DNA from: Rattus norvegicus
Lineage: Eukaryota; Chordata; Mammalia; Rodentia; Muridae
DNA length: 64,000 nucleotides
Assembly: GCF_036323735.1 (NCBI RefSeq)
Contig: NC_086031.1
Coordinates: 32,228,225 to 32,292,224, forward strand
Direction of reading: 5' to 3'
Position 1 is the stretch's first letter, and each line of letters starts with the position of its first letter. Positions 34,105-45,180 of the stretch are shown piece after piece. Made by a program: the position numbers and the translations under genes. The notes under the pieces were generated by a model. The model saw only the letters and a program-made list of their open reading frames with translations. It had not been told where the DNA came from and did not search any database.

Positions 34105-34225
34105 GGGTGGGCAAGTTGATTCAATGGGTAAAATGCCAGCCATGAAGCCTGATAGCCTGGGTTCCGTCCATAAAGGCGGAAGGAGAGATCTGACCTCCAC
34201 ATGCATTCTGTGGAGTGTACATATG
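34105..34225 (+). mobile_element. B3 SINE (plus)
   Basis: Shows gggcaagttgattcaatggg and gagagatctgacctccacat, with a CA-repeat tail. Confidence 0.75.
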
Positions 34226-34256
<31 letters not shown>

Positions 34257-34280
34257 TCTCTCTCTCTCTCTCTCTCTCTG
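34226..34280. repeat. (CG)(CA)n(TC)n composite microsatellite
   Basis: A GCGCGC block, then CA, then TC. Confidence 0.93.
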
Positions 34281-35025
34281 AGTTGGAGCCGAGGACCTTG
34301 TGAACATCTCAGTAGGATGTCCACTGGACCTGCTGCACCCCAAGCACTGTGTCATCCACTTGGCATGCTGTGTAGGGACACAGGGGCACATAACCCTGCT
34401 CTTTGTTAGAGGAATTTCCCAGTGAGCATATTTAACACAGCTGGGGAACACCATAGCCAGAGCCTCACTTCCTCAAAATTCAGGAACCTCTGCACCCAGC
34501 CCCAAGACAGGATTCCTAAGGGGCAACAGTGGTCATTTCCCTCCAGCCGGCTAGGGTGCACACTGACTATTACGCGTGTACTGTCCCCTGTCTGAGAAGA
34601 AGTTGTAGGCCAGTGCTTCCTTTCAGTTCAGCTACCACTTTGATGCTACTGAAGTGCATCATAGCCAGGGTGATGCTGGCCTCTTCCCCATCAACCCTGG
34701 GTCAGCTGCTTCAAAGCTCATTTGTGTGATGTCAGAAGTTTGATAGCCAGCCACCCAACCACCATCTAGATGTCAGTAGCTCTCCCCTCAGTTGTAAGCT
34801 CACTATTCTTAATGGCTCTACACATGGTCAGATGTCGCCAAAGACAAAACCGTCCAGTCAGAACCTCTAGTCCAGAGGAGATACTCTGTGAAAACAGATG
34901 GAGAGAAGCAACAGAAGTGAGTGGGGATACAGTAGGATAGAGTTAGGGAGTGATTGTTAGCATTCACAAAGCTCTGTGTTCCACACCACACACCCTCACC
35001 CCTCCCCCAGCACTGCACAAACTAA
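34281..35025. other. Unique intron sequence
   Basis: No repeat or exon recognised. Confidence 0.5.
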
Positions 35026-35027
35026 CT

Positions 35028-35318
35028 GGGTTTGGTGGTTTTCGCCTATAACCTCAGTTCTTGGGAGGTGAGGGCAGAAGGATCACAAGTTAAAGATCAT
35101 CTTCAACTACATGGGGAGTTAAAGGCTAGCCTAAGTTATATGAGAAGATGGATGGATGGGTAGATGAATGGGTGGATGAGTGGGTGGATAGATGGATGGG
35201 TGGAATTAAAAGCTAGCTTGAGCTACGTGAGATTCTAGATTGATTGATTAATAGATGGATTGATTTGCCTTACCTGAAAATAGGTCGGTTTGTTTGATTG
35301 ATTAATTGAGTGATTGAT
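35028..35318 (+). mobile_element. PB1/B1-like SINE with GATG and GATT repeats
   Basis: Left: aactgggtttggtggttttc and aggtgagggcagaaggatca. Then imperfect GGAT units (about 35145-35200) and GATT units (about 35238-35318) that interrupt and extend it. Confidence 0.62.
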
Positions 35319-35474
35319 TGTCTTTTTTGTTTGTTGAAGACAGGGCTTTTCTATATAACACTGTCTGTCCTAAAACTCCCTCTATAGACCACACTGGCCT
35401 CAAACTCCAATCCCACTGCCTCTGCCTCCCAGGTGTTGGGATTAAAGGTGTGCAACAATACACCTGGCTCCAAT
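35319..35474 (-). mobile_element. B1 SINE (minus)
   Basis: Shows agaccacactggcctcaaac and tgttgggattaaaggtgtgc. Confidence 0.85.
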
Positions 35475-36490
35475 TGTTTTCTTAACTATTAATGAAAAAA
35501 AGGTAGTGGTATTCACACAGTGTCTGTGAGACCAAGAGCCGTCCTTTTCTCTCCCTTAGCCTCCACAGGGATTCAGAGGTGGCTTGGCTACACTGAGGTC
35601 CATCAAGGCACTGTTTATAAAGGAGGTCAGACTTACACATTTCTTAATTAATCCAGAAATACTGCCCAGCCTTTTCTGACATATGTTTTACACGTCTCTT
35701 CCCTCGTGTAGGTTAGATTCTTGCTCTGTTAATTGTGCCTTGGTTCTCACAATTTTTAATTTCAAGGAATAAATTTGTCTTATTGTTGTTTCCTGGGACC
35801 TTTGGGTCCCTTTCCAGAAACCATTTACACACCCACTGTCATGAAACTCTTGTTCAGCGTTCGTTGGAGAGATTTAGATTTTAAACTCTTAGATCTCTTA
35901 GATTCTGGCTTGTGATTCACACGGGTTGTTTCTGTTCTCCTTCCCATCCTGTCTGTCGTGCCATGCTCACACCCCAAGCAGCGATGCTTCTGCCTCACTG
36001 TCATGCATAAGTATTCTCCCTGACGTGTCAGCTGCAGGAACCACATGAGAGGGGAGAGGGAGTCTTTCTGAGACTGCCTTAATTCCCTTAGCAGGATTAC
36101 CTCCACTTGCACCCGTATTCCTGCAAACAACACAACTCTGTTAATGCGTTATGGCTGAAAACAAACCCATTGTGTATGTGAACCACACTGTCTGTATGAG
36201 TCCCCTGCTACCAGATACCCAGCTGGCTCCCCTGGGGTGACGTTTTTGCCTGTGGTGTTAGGTAAGGTTAAACTTCATTCTGTTGCAGATAGCTGTCTGT
36301 CCATCTGCATCAGTGGCTGTAAAGACAATCCCCTTTCCCTCACAGTCTTGACACCATTGTCAAAACCCCTGAGCATCTGTGGATAGGTTTCCTTCTGCAG
36401 TTCTGTTCCATTCCACCAACAATCATCTACATAACTCTTCATGTGGTTGGCTTTGATTTTCTTTGTGTTGATTTGTAGGTTTTGCTGGGA
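35475..36490. other. Unique intron sequence
   Basis: No repeat or exon recognised. Confidence 0.5.
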
Positions 36491-36494
36491 AGTT

Positions 36495-36682
36495 GTGTGT
36501 GTGTGTGTGTCTGTCTGTCTGTCTGTGTCTGTGGGGAGAGACATACATGTGACCTGGCACATTTGTGGAAGTCACAGGATATGTTCAGTTGGTTCTCTCC
36601 TATCATATGGGTCCTAAGAATCAACCTCAGATCAGAAGGCTCAGGAAAAGTGCTTTAATCACTGAGCCATCTCAACCCCCAA
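36495..36682 (-). mobile_element. B3-type SINE (minus) with TG/TCTG tail
   Basis: (TG)n and (TCTG)n occupy 36495-36527. The body carries aagaatcaacctcagatcag and ends tcactgagccatctcaaccc. Confidence 0.68.
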
Positions 36683-36706
36683 AGTTCTGGGATTTTCGAG
36701 ATAAGC

Positions 36707-36710
<4 letters not shown>

Positions 36711-36738
<28 letters not shown>

Positions 36739-36746
36739 CATACATT
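36711..36746. repeat. (CATA)n microsatellite
   Basis: About nine CATA units followed by TTTA units. Confidence 0.92.
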
Positions 36747-36749
36747 TAT

Positions 36750-37193
36750 TTATTTAGCTAGCTAAGTTTTGCCTTTTTTGCAGTGCTGGGGAAAATCAAA
36801 ACCAATGCTAGGCTTTGTGGGGTCAACCATGATAACCTTGGGTATGGCTGGCATCAGTAGATGTCTGTAGGAGGGAACCTGGGGGAAGGAGCAGCTACAG
36901 CACAGGTGTGGAGGTCGTCTGGGTCTTTATCCCTGTGTCATGTTGGTTCTGGCCCTGTGTGCCTTCCTCAGCAGGCCCTGCAGCCCATCCTTCATACCAC
37001 TTCATACCACTTCATACCACTGTGTGCCTGGCCTCCTCATCTAGTCAACAGCACACCGCTGGTGTTTGCTGGATGAATCCCAGCCAGAGCTTCTGGGTGC
37101 CAACTGGTTTCTGGCAGTCAGTGGATTGCTGGCCTCTCTTCTGCTTCTTGCTGGCTTCCCCTGTTCACTTGTCTCTGTCTCCTCTCTCTGCAG
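36750..37193. other. Last Clasp1 intron, terminal part
   Basis: Unique sequence with three exact tandem copies of ttcataccac (36991-37020) and a strong pyrimidine tract before cag at 37191-37193. Confidence 0.7.
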
Positions 37194-37280
37194 ATGAAGC
37201 TGCTGAACTTATATATAAAGAGGGCCCAGACTACCAACAGCAACAGCAGCTCCTCTTCTGACGTGTCTACACACAGCTAG
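37194..37280 (+). CDS. Clasp1: Clasp1 last coding exon and stop
   Basis: Twenty-eight codons plus TAG. The peptide MKLLNLYIKRAQT is shared with CLASP2. The following Thr/Asn/Ser-rich tail ending SSSSDVSTHS is characteristic of CLASP1 and settles the paralogue. The acceptor is gtctcctctctctgcag. The basic YIKRAQ helix is the end of the C-terminal domain. Confidence 0.98.
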   Translation: MKLLNLYIKRAQTTNSNSSSSSDVSTHS

Positions 37281-38003
37281 TGGCCGTGCCAGTCTGTGCA
37301 GAACACACATTGGTGGTGCCTCTGAGACGCTCCATCAGCTGCCTAGTCCACCCAAGGAGGCCACACATAATTTATTACAATCAGTATTTTGGTCCCTTCC
37401 AGCTTTTGTGTAGAACTTTGCTGGTATTGAATGTAACGGAAGCAAGGCCTGTTATGCAGTCTCCCTAGAAACAAGAGGACTGAGAAATGAAGAGCCATAT
37501 GTGCACGTGTCTTGCACCACCTGCTGACATCACCAAACCATGGCGGGCACAGCTCTTAGAGACCAGAGCTCTCTAGCCAGTGCTTGGTGCACAGACTTGG
37601 GTGGTTTGGGGTATTGCTGTGTGTTCTTTATGCTTATGTTCTTAGAGTGTGGTCAGATGGGACAAGACCCCTCCTGTTTTCAATGACATGGAGAAAGGTC
37701 GTGTGTGTGTTTAGGTTGTATCTTAGAGACTCTGTCAAAGTGGAACTGCAGTCTGGGCAAGAAAAGGACAACAACCTGGAACTGGCCTCTCAACAAGCGT
37801 GAGGGGTTGGTTTCTTGTGCAGAGGGAGCCGACTTCCCTGCCTTGGGAATAGAATCAGTAATGCCACCAGAGTTCTCACGGTTGCATTAAAGAAAAGATG
37901 GCTGTAAAGCACCAAAGTTGGAACCAGACTTGTTCAGTGCCCAGGGACGTGCTGGCCACACCTCTTGAAGCAATTATGGGAGACTCTGGCTAAATAGATT
38001 TTA

Positions 38004-38009
38004 AATAAA
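38004..38009 (+). terminator. Clasp1: Candidate proximal polyadenylation signal AATAAA
   Basis: Canonical hexamer about 725 nt after the stop. An ATTAAA also occurs at 37886-37891. Confidence 0.45.
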
Positions 38010-38280
38010 ATCCCTAAGCCAAATGACAGTTCTTTATGCAATCATGCAAACTTTCCTAGGCTGGCCTTGGATTTGGTATCCTCCTGCCTCAGCCACTTAA
38101 GTGCTGGCATTATAGATATGGGCCACATTCCCAGAAAAAGCCTGTTTGTAGCATTAATTTTTGCAAAGCATGTGCTCTTCTAGTGCAGAGCCCACTGTAA
38201 CTACCAGAGCTGAAAGCAGAGGTTGGGCCGGTGAGTTCTCCCTCCAGCACTCTGTTTCTCTGACCCTCCAAATGACAGAG

Positions 38281-38402
38281 TCGGGCATGGTGGCTCATGC
38301 CTTTAATCCCAGCACTCAACAGGCAGAGGCAGGCGGATCTCTGTGAGTTCGAGGACAGCCAGGGCTACCTGGTAAGACCCTGTCTGGAAAAACAATCAAA
38401 AT
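38281..38402 (+). mobile_element. B1 SINE in the Clasp1 3' UTR
   Basis: Near-consensus: gggcatggtggctcatgcct, tttaatcccagcactcaaca, aagaccctgtctgg and an A-rich end. A sense-oriented SINE lying in the mature message if the distal poly(A) site is used. Confidence 0.92.
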
Positions 38403-38466
38403 AAGAGATAGGGAGGTTGGGAAAGACCCATGGGAAGGAAATAGACACTGAAAATGAAGGTCCCTA

Positions 38467-38498
38467 ATGTGTGCATGTGTGCGTGCGTGCGTGCATGT

Positions 38499-38529
<31 letters not shown>
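38467..38529. repeat. (TGCG)(TG)n microsatellite in the 3' UTR
   Basis: Alternating purine-pyrimidine tract with TGCG and TGCA units, then pure TG. Confidence 0.92.
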
Positions 38530-39710
38530 ACATCTAACTGTCCCACTCTGCTGTTCGGAGAACTCGGGTGCATTTTAAGGGATTTGCTATTATTGACTGA
38601 CTTGGGCTCAGAACATAGCAGGACCAGACCTTACTTTCAGTTAAAAAAACAAAAAATCCTGTCTGTTAAGGGTTCATTGATGAGAATCCTTCTCACCGTC
38701 CACTAGGATCCCTCAGTGTTTTACCACCGCCTTTTAGACAGGTGCACCCAGGCCAGGTTACGTAGGTGAACTCCCTCCCATGCCTGATGCAGTTAGGAAG
38801 GCCCTGCTCTGGCATTCTCTGCCCCACTGTAACTGGACAGTTCAGAACGTTGCCTAAGATCCTCACAGCACACACAAAGGGCCAGCCCGGAGTGTCACGT
38901 GCCCTCCTCCAGTCTGAGTAGAGAGAACACAGTCATTTCCCTCTCCTGGGCTCCACCTGAACACTGCTGCCTGAAGTGAGGAGACTCGCATGCCGCCACC
39001 ACCTCATGGAGGGCAACTGCGCCTACTGCCGCTCTCTGAACCCTGACAGCTACAGCTGCCTTGCCTTGCCTCCACCTCCCCGAAGGACTCTGTTCAAAGC
39101 ACCTAGACCCTGAAGGACTCTTCACAGCACCCAGAATTGTGTTTGCCTCCCCATCTATCTGACTATCCAGGGCCTTGAAACCCCCTACCCTGGGGAACCG
39201 CTCACCTGACTTCCTGCTTCCTGGCAAGCTGCTCCTTCCTCTGCTGGACAGGCGCTTTCCAGGTGCACTCATGTGCTGTGCGGACCGGGTGCCCACAGAT
39301 GGCCTGGGCTAGCCTTATCTATGGCTCACAACTAGCTTTTCAACACCTGTGCAGGTAATCAGCAGGTTTGTCTCCTACATCTATTGTTCCTTTCTCTGCC
39401 ACCCTTATGGAAACTCACACTTTAAAGGAAGGCAAATTAGAACTTTATAGACCCCCCAACCAGGACACTGCTAACAATTCGGAAGAGAGAAGTGCTCTGA
39501 AAACAATCAAGCACCAGGAGAGCTCACACGCATGGTCCCTGCGCCCCCAGATTGGGTGGTGTTTGTTTTGGGTTTTTTTGGGGCTTTTTCATGTTACATC
39601 CATATCTGTATTTATATCTTATTTGTTTCACCTCCAAGTGTATCATGGCAAATGTACAGATTTTTTTGTTGTTGTTGTTAATAATGTGCTAGGATTTGCT
39701 AAAAAAGAAA

Positions 39711-39716
39711 ATTAAA
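39711..39716 (+). terminator. Clasp1: Candidate distal polyadenylation signal ATTAAA
   Basis: Variant hexamer merging into a genomic A run (39714-39730) at the end of a conserved-looking AT-rich block. Confidence 0.45.
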
Positions 39717-39892
39717 AAAAAAAAAAAAAAGCCGACCTTTTGAGTTTTTCCTAGAATGTGAGACAATGCAGTTTTGTGTGTATGGTGCTATGAGAACCCT
39801 CAGATGCCCTGCAGGGTCTTGTCAGATGGCCACTGTCCTGCTGTCTTTACAGAGACAGCACACCTTTTTGTGTTACTAAAGGGTCAAACCTG

Positions 39893-40065
39893 AGAATAGC
39901 AAGTGGCCCAGCCAGTAATGACACTTGCTTTCCAGTCCTGACACCCTCAGTTTGATCCCCAGAACCTACATACAGATAGAACTGATTCCACTGAGTCATC
40001 TCTACCCTGCATGTGCGTGCTATGGTATCACAGTATCCCCTCCCCATATATATACACATTAATTA
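39893..40065 (+). mobile_element. B3/B4 SINE (plus)
   Basis: Shows ggcccagccagtaatgacac and gtttgatccccagaacctac, then a degraded tail. Confidence 0.6.
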
Positions 40066-40185
40066 AACAAGAAAAAGGCCAGACACACCCTAATCTGGGA
40101 GGTTTTCTCTCTGTGTGAGTTTATGTCCATCCTGAGCCATTAAGTCCAGGAGAAAGTAAGGGCTCTGTGTCAAAAAAAAAAAAAG

Positions 40186-40331
40186 ACCTGGCATGATAGT
40201 GCACACCTTTAATTCAAGCACATGGGGGACGGGGGAAGATGGATCTCTGAGCTCAAGACCAACCAGCTTGGTCTACATACTGAGTTCTATGTAAGCTAGC
40301 CAAAGCTTCACAAACCAGACCTGTCTCCATA
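40186..40331 (+). mobile_element. B1 SINE (plus)
   Basis: Shows ctggcatgatagtgcacacc and aagaccaaccagcttggtct. An A run precedes it, and a GTAT repeat (about 40335-40358) follows. Confidence 0.82.
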
Positions 40332-40559
40332 TATACATACGTATGTATGTATGTATATAACCAATGTCAGGATGGCCAGAACTACATAGACCCTGTCTCG
40401 AAAAAAAGAGACCCAACTATCCAGCAAACGCCCCTCCGTCAGGTAGCTCCTGTGAACTCCAATCATTCAGAACAGCTGCGTGAGAAAGTACCCTGCTTAT
40501 CTGAACCCTGTTTTCTCAGCCAGGCAACAAGAACACTTTTCTAGAAGAGAATCAGTGCA

Positions 40560-40733
40560 GGAGGTTAAGAGCACTGACTGTTCTTCCAGAGATCCTGAGT
40601 TCAATTCCCAGCAACCACCTGGTGGCTCACAACCATCTGTAGTAAGATCTGATGCCCTCTTCTGGGGTGTCTGAAGACAGCTACAGTATATTCAAATATA
40701 ATAAATAAATAAATCTTTAATTAAAAAAAAAAA
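40560..40733 (+). mobile_element. B2 SINE (plus), 5' truncated
   Basis: Near-consensus from gttaagagcactgactgttc through aataaataaataaatcttta and an A run. Confidence 0.92.
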
Positions 40734-40734
40734 G

Positions 40735-41942
40735 AGGAAGCAGAGAGGAAACCTTGACCCTGGCTCCAAGACTGACCCAGGCCGGATAAAGGGTGAGTGC
40801 TAGCCATATTCCTCTTCAGTCCTTGAACCTAAGGTAGGGCCTGGCACTGGCTGCTGGACACCAGCAATTGTGTGGCTTTAGGGGGAAAGAAGACACAATG
40901 CGATGGCCCCACAGCTTCTTTGAAACCTCTTAAAATGTAAGTCTTGACTTCTAAAGTCATCATTTAAACAGTACCACGCCTGCCTCTTCAATGTGAGTCC
41001 TTGGGCTCAAACTTAGAACTCATGTACATGTGTTTGCAAGTCACAGACCCCAGCCCCAGAGTGTAGCTTCTAGATTAGCTAGCTCTCAGAAAGAGTCAAG
41101 CACAGGGTTTCACCTTTTGGTGAGTGTCCTAACTTTGTGATGGGTCAGGACGTCCTGGCAGTTCTTCCACAGTAGAGCAAGTGTCAGGATTCCTTTCATT
41201 TATAAGACTGGGTAACACCTGCATGAACCCCAGTCTAGGGGTCTCACAGAGTGCTCAGTTTTGAGAGGCTGGGGAAGGAAACCTTGAGTTCAAACCCAAC
41301 CCGAGCTGCCCTGTCTCAACAGGACAGAAAGGATCTACTAGACAAAATGCTGTGGGAATTTGGTGGTGATGTCAAGTCAAGCAACCCTTGGCCACTGGTC
41401 ACTTGCTCTGCTCCCTCCACTTCCTCCATGGACTGAAGTGCACAGGATAGTGATGTCACCTGCACCCCTCCCCACATACTTGGATTCCATTATTCATTAG
41501 CAAGTATGGAAAAACCCTGAGAGAGGGAGGATGGACTCTGGTTCTCTAAGCCCAGTACCATTGCTTCTTTTCCAAAAAGCAGCCAGGTGGTGCTCTGGAA
41601 GGACGGCGGCAGGAGCATGGATGAAACCTGCAGCTGTTCTTGCCCTCTAAGGGCTTGGACTTCTAGCTTTGCACCTGGCTTTGAAGGAAAGGGTCTGAAC
41701 CCCTGAAACTGCTGAGGGTCTCATGGTGAGATTCTCTGGTTTGAAGTCCCCTTCCTGCTTAGGACACTGTCACATTAACAGTAAGGGTGACTGAGCACTG
41801 GACATCCTCTGTGAGGTATTTAATGCTTTTTTAGAAATATTTTAATTTGGGCTGATGAGAAGATTCAGCCAACCAATGGTCTTGCTAAGGTGCCTGGGAC
41901 TCCATGGGGTAGAGTACTGACTCTTAAAAGTCATCACCTGAT

Positions 41943-41945
<3 letters not shown>
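40735..41945. other. Intergenic, mostly unique
   Basis: A weak B1-like fragment lies at about 41245-41320 and a B3-like fragment at about 41850-41935. No gene recognised. Confidence 0.5.

Positions 41946-41996
<51 letters not shown>
41946..41996. repeat. (CA)n microsatellite
   Basis: About 24 uninterrupted CA units. Confidence 0.95.
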
Positions 41997-41998
<2 letters not shown>

Positions 41999-42274
41999 TA
42001 AAAAAAAAATCAAAAGAACCTTAAGCATAAGCAAACTTCCAGCCAATTCTTTTGTCTCTGGTGCTCATCTTGCCACAGGAGTGCTGGGATGGATCACGGA
42101 CACACATTGGCTTCTTTCTTGGATTCCTTGCAGACTAAACTTAGGCTATCTGGCTCTTGGCAGCAAGTATGTCTTACTACAGATCTGCAGATAATAGAGC
42201 CGCTGTCCTGTTCCAGTTCCAGATGAGGGAACTAAAGCACAGGGAAGATCCCAGCTAGAGAATGACAAATGGAG

Positions 42275-42361
42275 GGGTTGGGGATTTAGCTCAGCGGAAG
42301 AGCGCTTGCCTAGTGAGCGCAAGGCCCTGGGTTCGGTCCCCAGCTCCGAAAAAAAGAAAAA
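42275..42361 (+). mobile_element. ID SINE (plus)
   Basis: Near-consensus body (gggttggggatttagctcag) and A-tail, flanked by agagaatgaca-aatggag / agagaatgaca-gatggag (42257-42274 and 42362-42379), which differ at one base. Confidence 0.95.
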
Positions 42362-42379
42362 AGAGAATGACAGATGGAG

Positions 42380-42744
42380 CCAGGGCCAGCCCTAAGCTCC
42401 TCCCTCCCAGCCTAGCACCTTCCTTCAGGCATCCTTAGGTCATTTCCCTTCCCTGTGGTTACTGTGGTATTTAGGTCCTTACATCCATACATCAGAACCA
42501 GGAGAAGCTCCATCCCCTTTGAAAGATGATGAGCCTGAGAATGGATTCCTAGCAAGTGCCTACGTGATGCTGAGGCCACTGGTGTATTTCTCAGTGAACC
42601 TTCATGAGCATTCTAAGGTCCAGAATCTAGAATGCCACTGGGCTACAGGAAACAGCCTAAGAAACACCTTGTCTGGTCTAATAGGTAACTATGACAACAA
42701 CTAACAACACCATAACTAGGACCATTGGATGTGAGATAGAGTAA
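42380..42744. other. Intergenic unique sequence
   Basis: Nothing recognised. Confidence 0.5.
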
Positions 42745-43014
42745 GCTGAGGAGATAGCTCAGTGCCCAGAAGCCATGTAAAAGGTCTCCAGCATTGAGAA
42801 GGCAGGCACTGGAGGATCTCTGGGGCTTGCTGGCCAGCCAGTCTAATCCAGTGCCTTTGCTCCAGACCAGTGACAAACCCTGTCACAAAAATACAGTATC
42901 ATTGCTGAAGAATGCCACCTTAGGTTATCTTCTGGCCTTCATGGGCATGTGCACATGCATGGATGATACACCCATGCACCAACACATACATGCATATACA
43001 CACATAAAAGATTT
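42745..43014 (+). mobile_element. B4 SINE (plus)
   Basis: Head gctgaggagatagctcagtg, B1-like middle (gctggccagccagtctaatc, gacaaaccctgtcacaaaaa), tail with CA/TA-rich sequence and aaaagattttaag. Confidence 0.75.
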
Positions 43015-43019
43015 TAAGT

Positions 43020-43748
43020 GAAATAAGTACCATGTTAGAGGAGAGCCCAGGCAGAAGTGTTGCACACAAAGCCCTCTGTTCAGAATGGTTTTCTTCCGTT
43101 AGCTTAGCCCAAGCCTCCCTGACCTCTCTGATTCCTCCTATATTTATTAACTCACACTTTAGAGGTTCCCAGCCAGAGCGGACAAAGGTCATGTGAATGG
43201 GCATCTAACCCTGGATTACGTATTGATAGTCATTGAAATGCATCCACTCCACGTCCACCTCATATGTGGGTCCTTCTGCCAGGCCATGGGTTCCCAGCAG
43301 TGGGCTCCTCCTCAGGCCCTTCCTGTATGTCCTAGAAGCAGCTGAAGTCCCTGGATGTCTCAGCATCCCTCCTTGTCCCACCAAGGTCTGAGTTTCAGCG
43401 GATTCAGTCAGAAAGGTGTGGGGTGGAGCAAGAAGGCATTTGGTTCAGGCTCTAGCCTCTTCAACCTCCTCTCCTAAAAGAGCATAGAGAGCTCCTGAGG
43501 CATGTCTGATGTCGTACCTGGTCAGTGTCTGTTGATCTACCAGTCCCTGGTCTAGGCCTGGATACCTCAGGCTGCAGTATGAGTAATAAGTGCTTACTGT
43601 ATGCCAGGCTCTGTTCCAGTGAGCCATCTGCAATCAGCCTCTGAGGTAAGAGCTCTGATTACTCCTATTTCAGAGCTTGGAAACAGGCACAGCTAACTCT
43701 TGGGGTCACATCGCTAATAAGAAACAGAGCTGGGATCAAATGCAGGAG
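43020..43748. other. Intergenic unique sequence
   Basis: Nothing recognised. The text aagtgcttactgtatgccag near 43590 is reminiscent of old MIR elements. Confidence 0.4.
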
Positions 43749-43749
43749 G

Positions 43750-43892
43750 ACAGGCCAGTGAGTGAGGGCTCTTGCTGCCAAGCTTAATGCCATGACCTGA
43801 GTTTTCCCCCTAGAACCCACAAGTGGGAGAAGAGAGCCAACTCCTGCTAATTGTCCTCTGGCCTCCACATGTATATGTACACTACAGCACAC
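43750..43892 (+). mobile_element. B3/B4 SINE (plus)
   Basis: Shows tcttgctgccaagcttaatg and attgtcctctggcctccaca. Confidence 0.75.
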
Positions 43893-44000
43893 ACTGACTT
43901 AGGGTTTTACTGCTGTGAACAGACACCACAACCAAGGTAGCTATCTTAAGGACAACATGTAATTGAGTCTAGCTTACAGGTTCAGAGGTTCAGTCATTAT

Positions 44001-44176
44001 CATCAAGGTAGAAACATGGCAGCATCAAGGTAGAAACATGGCGGCATCAAGGTAGAAACATGGCGGCATCAAGGTAGAAACATGGCGGCATCAAGGTAGA
44101 AACATGGCGGCATCAAGGTAGAAACATGGCGGCATCAAGGTAGAAACATGGCGGCATCAAGGTAGAAACATGGTGG
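44001..44176. repeat. 22-bp minisatellite, 8 copies, inside the LTR
   Basis: The unit catcaaggtagaaacatggcgg repeats eight times head to tail. Copy 1 has CAGC and copy 8 TGGC at the variable spot; copies 2-7 are identical. Related LTRs (right repeat at about 46240, solo LTR at 48416-48720) hold a single unit, so the array arose here. Confidence 0.95.
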
Positions 44177-45142
44177 CATCCAGGCAGGCAGGAGGAGCTG
44201 AGAGTTCTACATTTTCATCTGAAAGCTGTTAGCAGAGTGCTCACTTCCAGGCAGCTAGGACTAGGAGGGTATTAAAGCCACACCCACACTGATACACCTA
44301 CTCCAACAAGGCCACACCTCCTAATAGTGCCACTCCCTGGCCCCCATAAGCTTGTTCAAACATATGAATGTATGGGGGCCATACCTAAACATAGTATAAT
44401 GCAAAATACATTTAGTCCAACTTCAAGAGTCCCCATAGTCTATAGCAGTCTCGACAATGTTAAAACTCCAAAGTTCAAGATCACTTCTGAGATTCTTCCA
44501 ATAACTTAGCTGTAATCCCCAAAACAGGACAGGAAACCAGCTGGGCAAACTCCAGACTCTGCGTCTCCATGTCTGGTGTCAAAGCCGTCTTCAGATCTCC
44601 AGCTCCTTTTTCATCTTTGTTGACTGCAACAAACTTCTTTCTCCCAGGCTGGTTCTACTTCCTGTTAGCAGCTTTCCTCAGCAAAGAGCTCACAGCTCTG
44701 ACATCTCAAACCTCTTGGGGACTCCAAGGCAACTTCAATGTTACAGCTTCTTGATTCAATGTCTGGGATCTACACATGATCTTCTGGGCTCCTCCAAAGG
44801 GCTGGCATCACTTCTCCAGCTCTCTTCTGCCCTCTGTAGCACTCTAAGCTCAGGTTGATCCACTCCACTGCTGCTGCTGTTCTTGGTGATCATCCCATGG
44901 TACTGAAATCTCCAATACCCTGGGGTTTTCAGTTGCAACCAGGCTTCACCAATAGACTCTCATAGGTTCTCTTCATGCTGCTAAGCCTCAATTCCTTTAT
45001 ATGACTGCCTCAGTCCTGGGCCGTCAACTGCAACTAAGACTTCACCTTTACCAATGGCCTTCCATGGCCTCTCACAGTACCAAGCCTCAGTTGTTCTTCA
45101 TGACCCCTTTATGCCTTCAAAACCAATACCACCTGGTATTGG

Positions 45143-45180
45143 TAGCAAGCGCTCTACCACTGAGCTAAATCCCCAGCCCC
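45143..45180 (-). mobile_element. ID SINE fragment (minus), lacking 3' half and tail
   Basis: Contains only the ID head in reverse (gcgctctaccactgagctaa, then ccccagcccc). Short repeats ctggta lie on both sides (45133-45138 and 45185-45190). No A/T tail is present. Confidence 0.8.

Larger units (their letters stand above)
1..39730 (+). other. Clasp1: Clasp1 gene, 3' part (introns, 8 coding exons, 3' UTR)
   Basis: Clasp1 encodes CLIP-associating protein 1, a microtubule plus-end and lattice-binding protein that stabilises microtubules at the leading edge, Golgi and kinetochores. Eight exons on this strand splice in one frame into about 414 C-terminal residues. The last four or five exons form the HEAT/TOG-like C-terminal domain, which in this family binds CLIP-170/CLIP-115, LL5beta and kinetochore partners. 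The tail, rich in Ser and Asn and ending DVSTHS, separates CLASP1 from CLASP2, whose tail differs. Every intron has GT...AG ends. The upstream part of the gene (TOG1-3, SxIP region) lies left of the window. Exon assignment comes from splice sites, frame continuity and recognition of the family sequence. Confidence 0.96.
37281..39730 (+). other. Clasp1: Clasp1 3' UTR (long form)
   Basis: Starts right after the stop codon. The distal end is placed at 39711-39730, where unique AT-rich sequence with a TGTACA element and a poly-U/GUU stretch ends in ATTAAA followed by an A run. A shorter form could end near 38,025, after AATAAA. The UTR carries a B1 fragment (minus, 38050-38126), a B1 (plus, 38281-38402) and a TG repeat (38467-38529). 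The end point is inferred and not shown by transcripts. Confidence 0.6.

Noticed and set aside
38895..39296. 133-codon minus-strand ORF
   Set aside because: It lies antisense inside the Clasp1 3' UTR, has no recognisable domain and no promoter sign.
44001..44176. Regular 22-bp repeats resembling a CRISPR array
   Set aside because: The units are directly adjacent with no unique spacers, and they sit inside a rodent LTR. It is a minisatellite.
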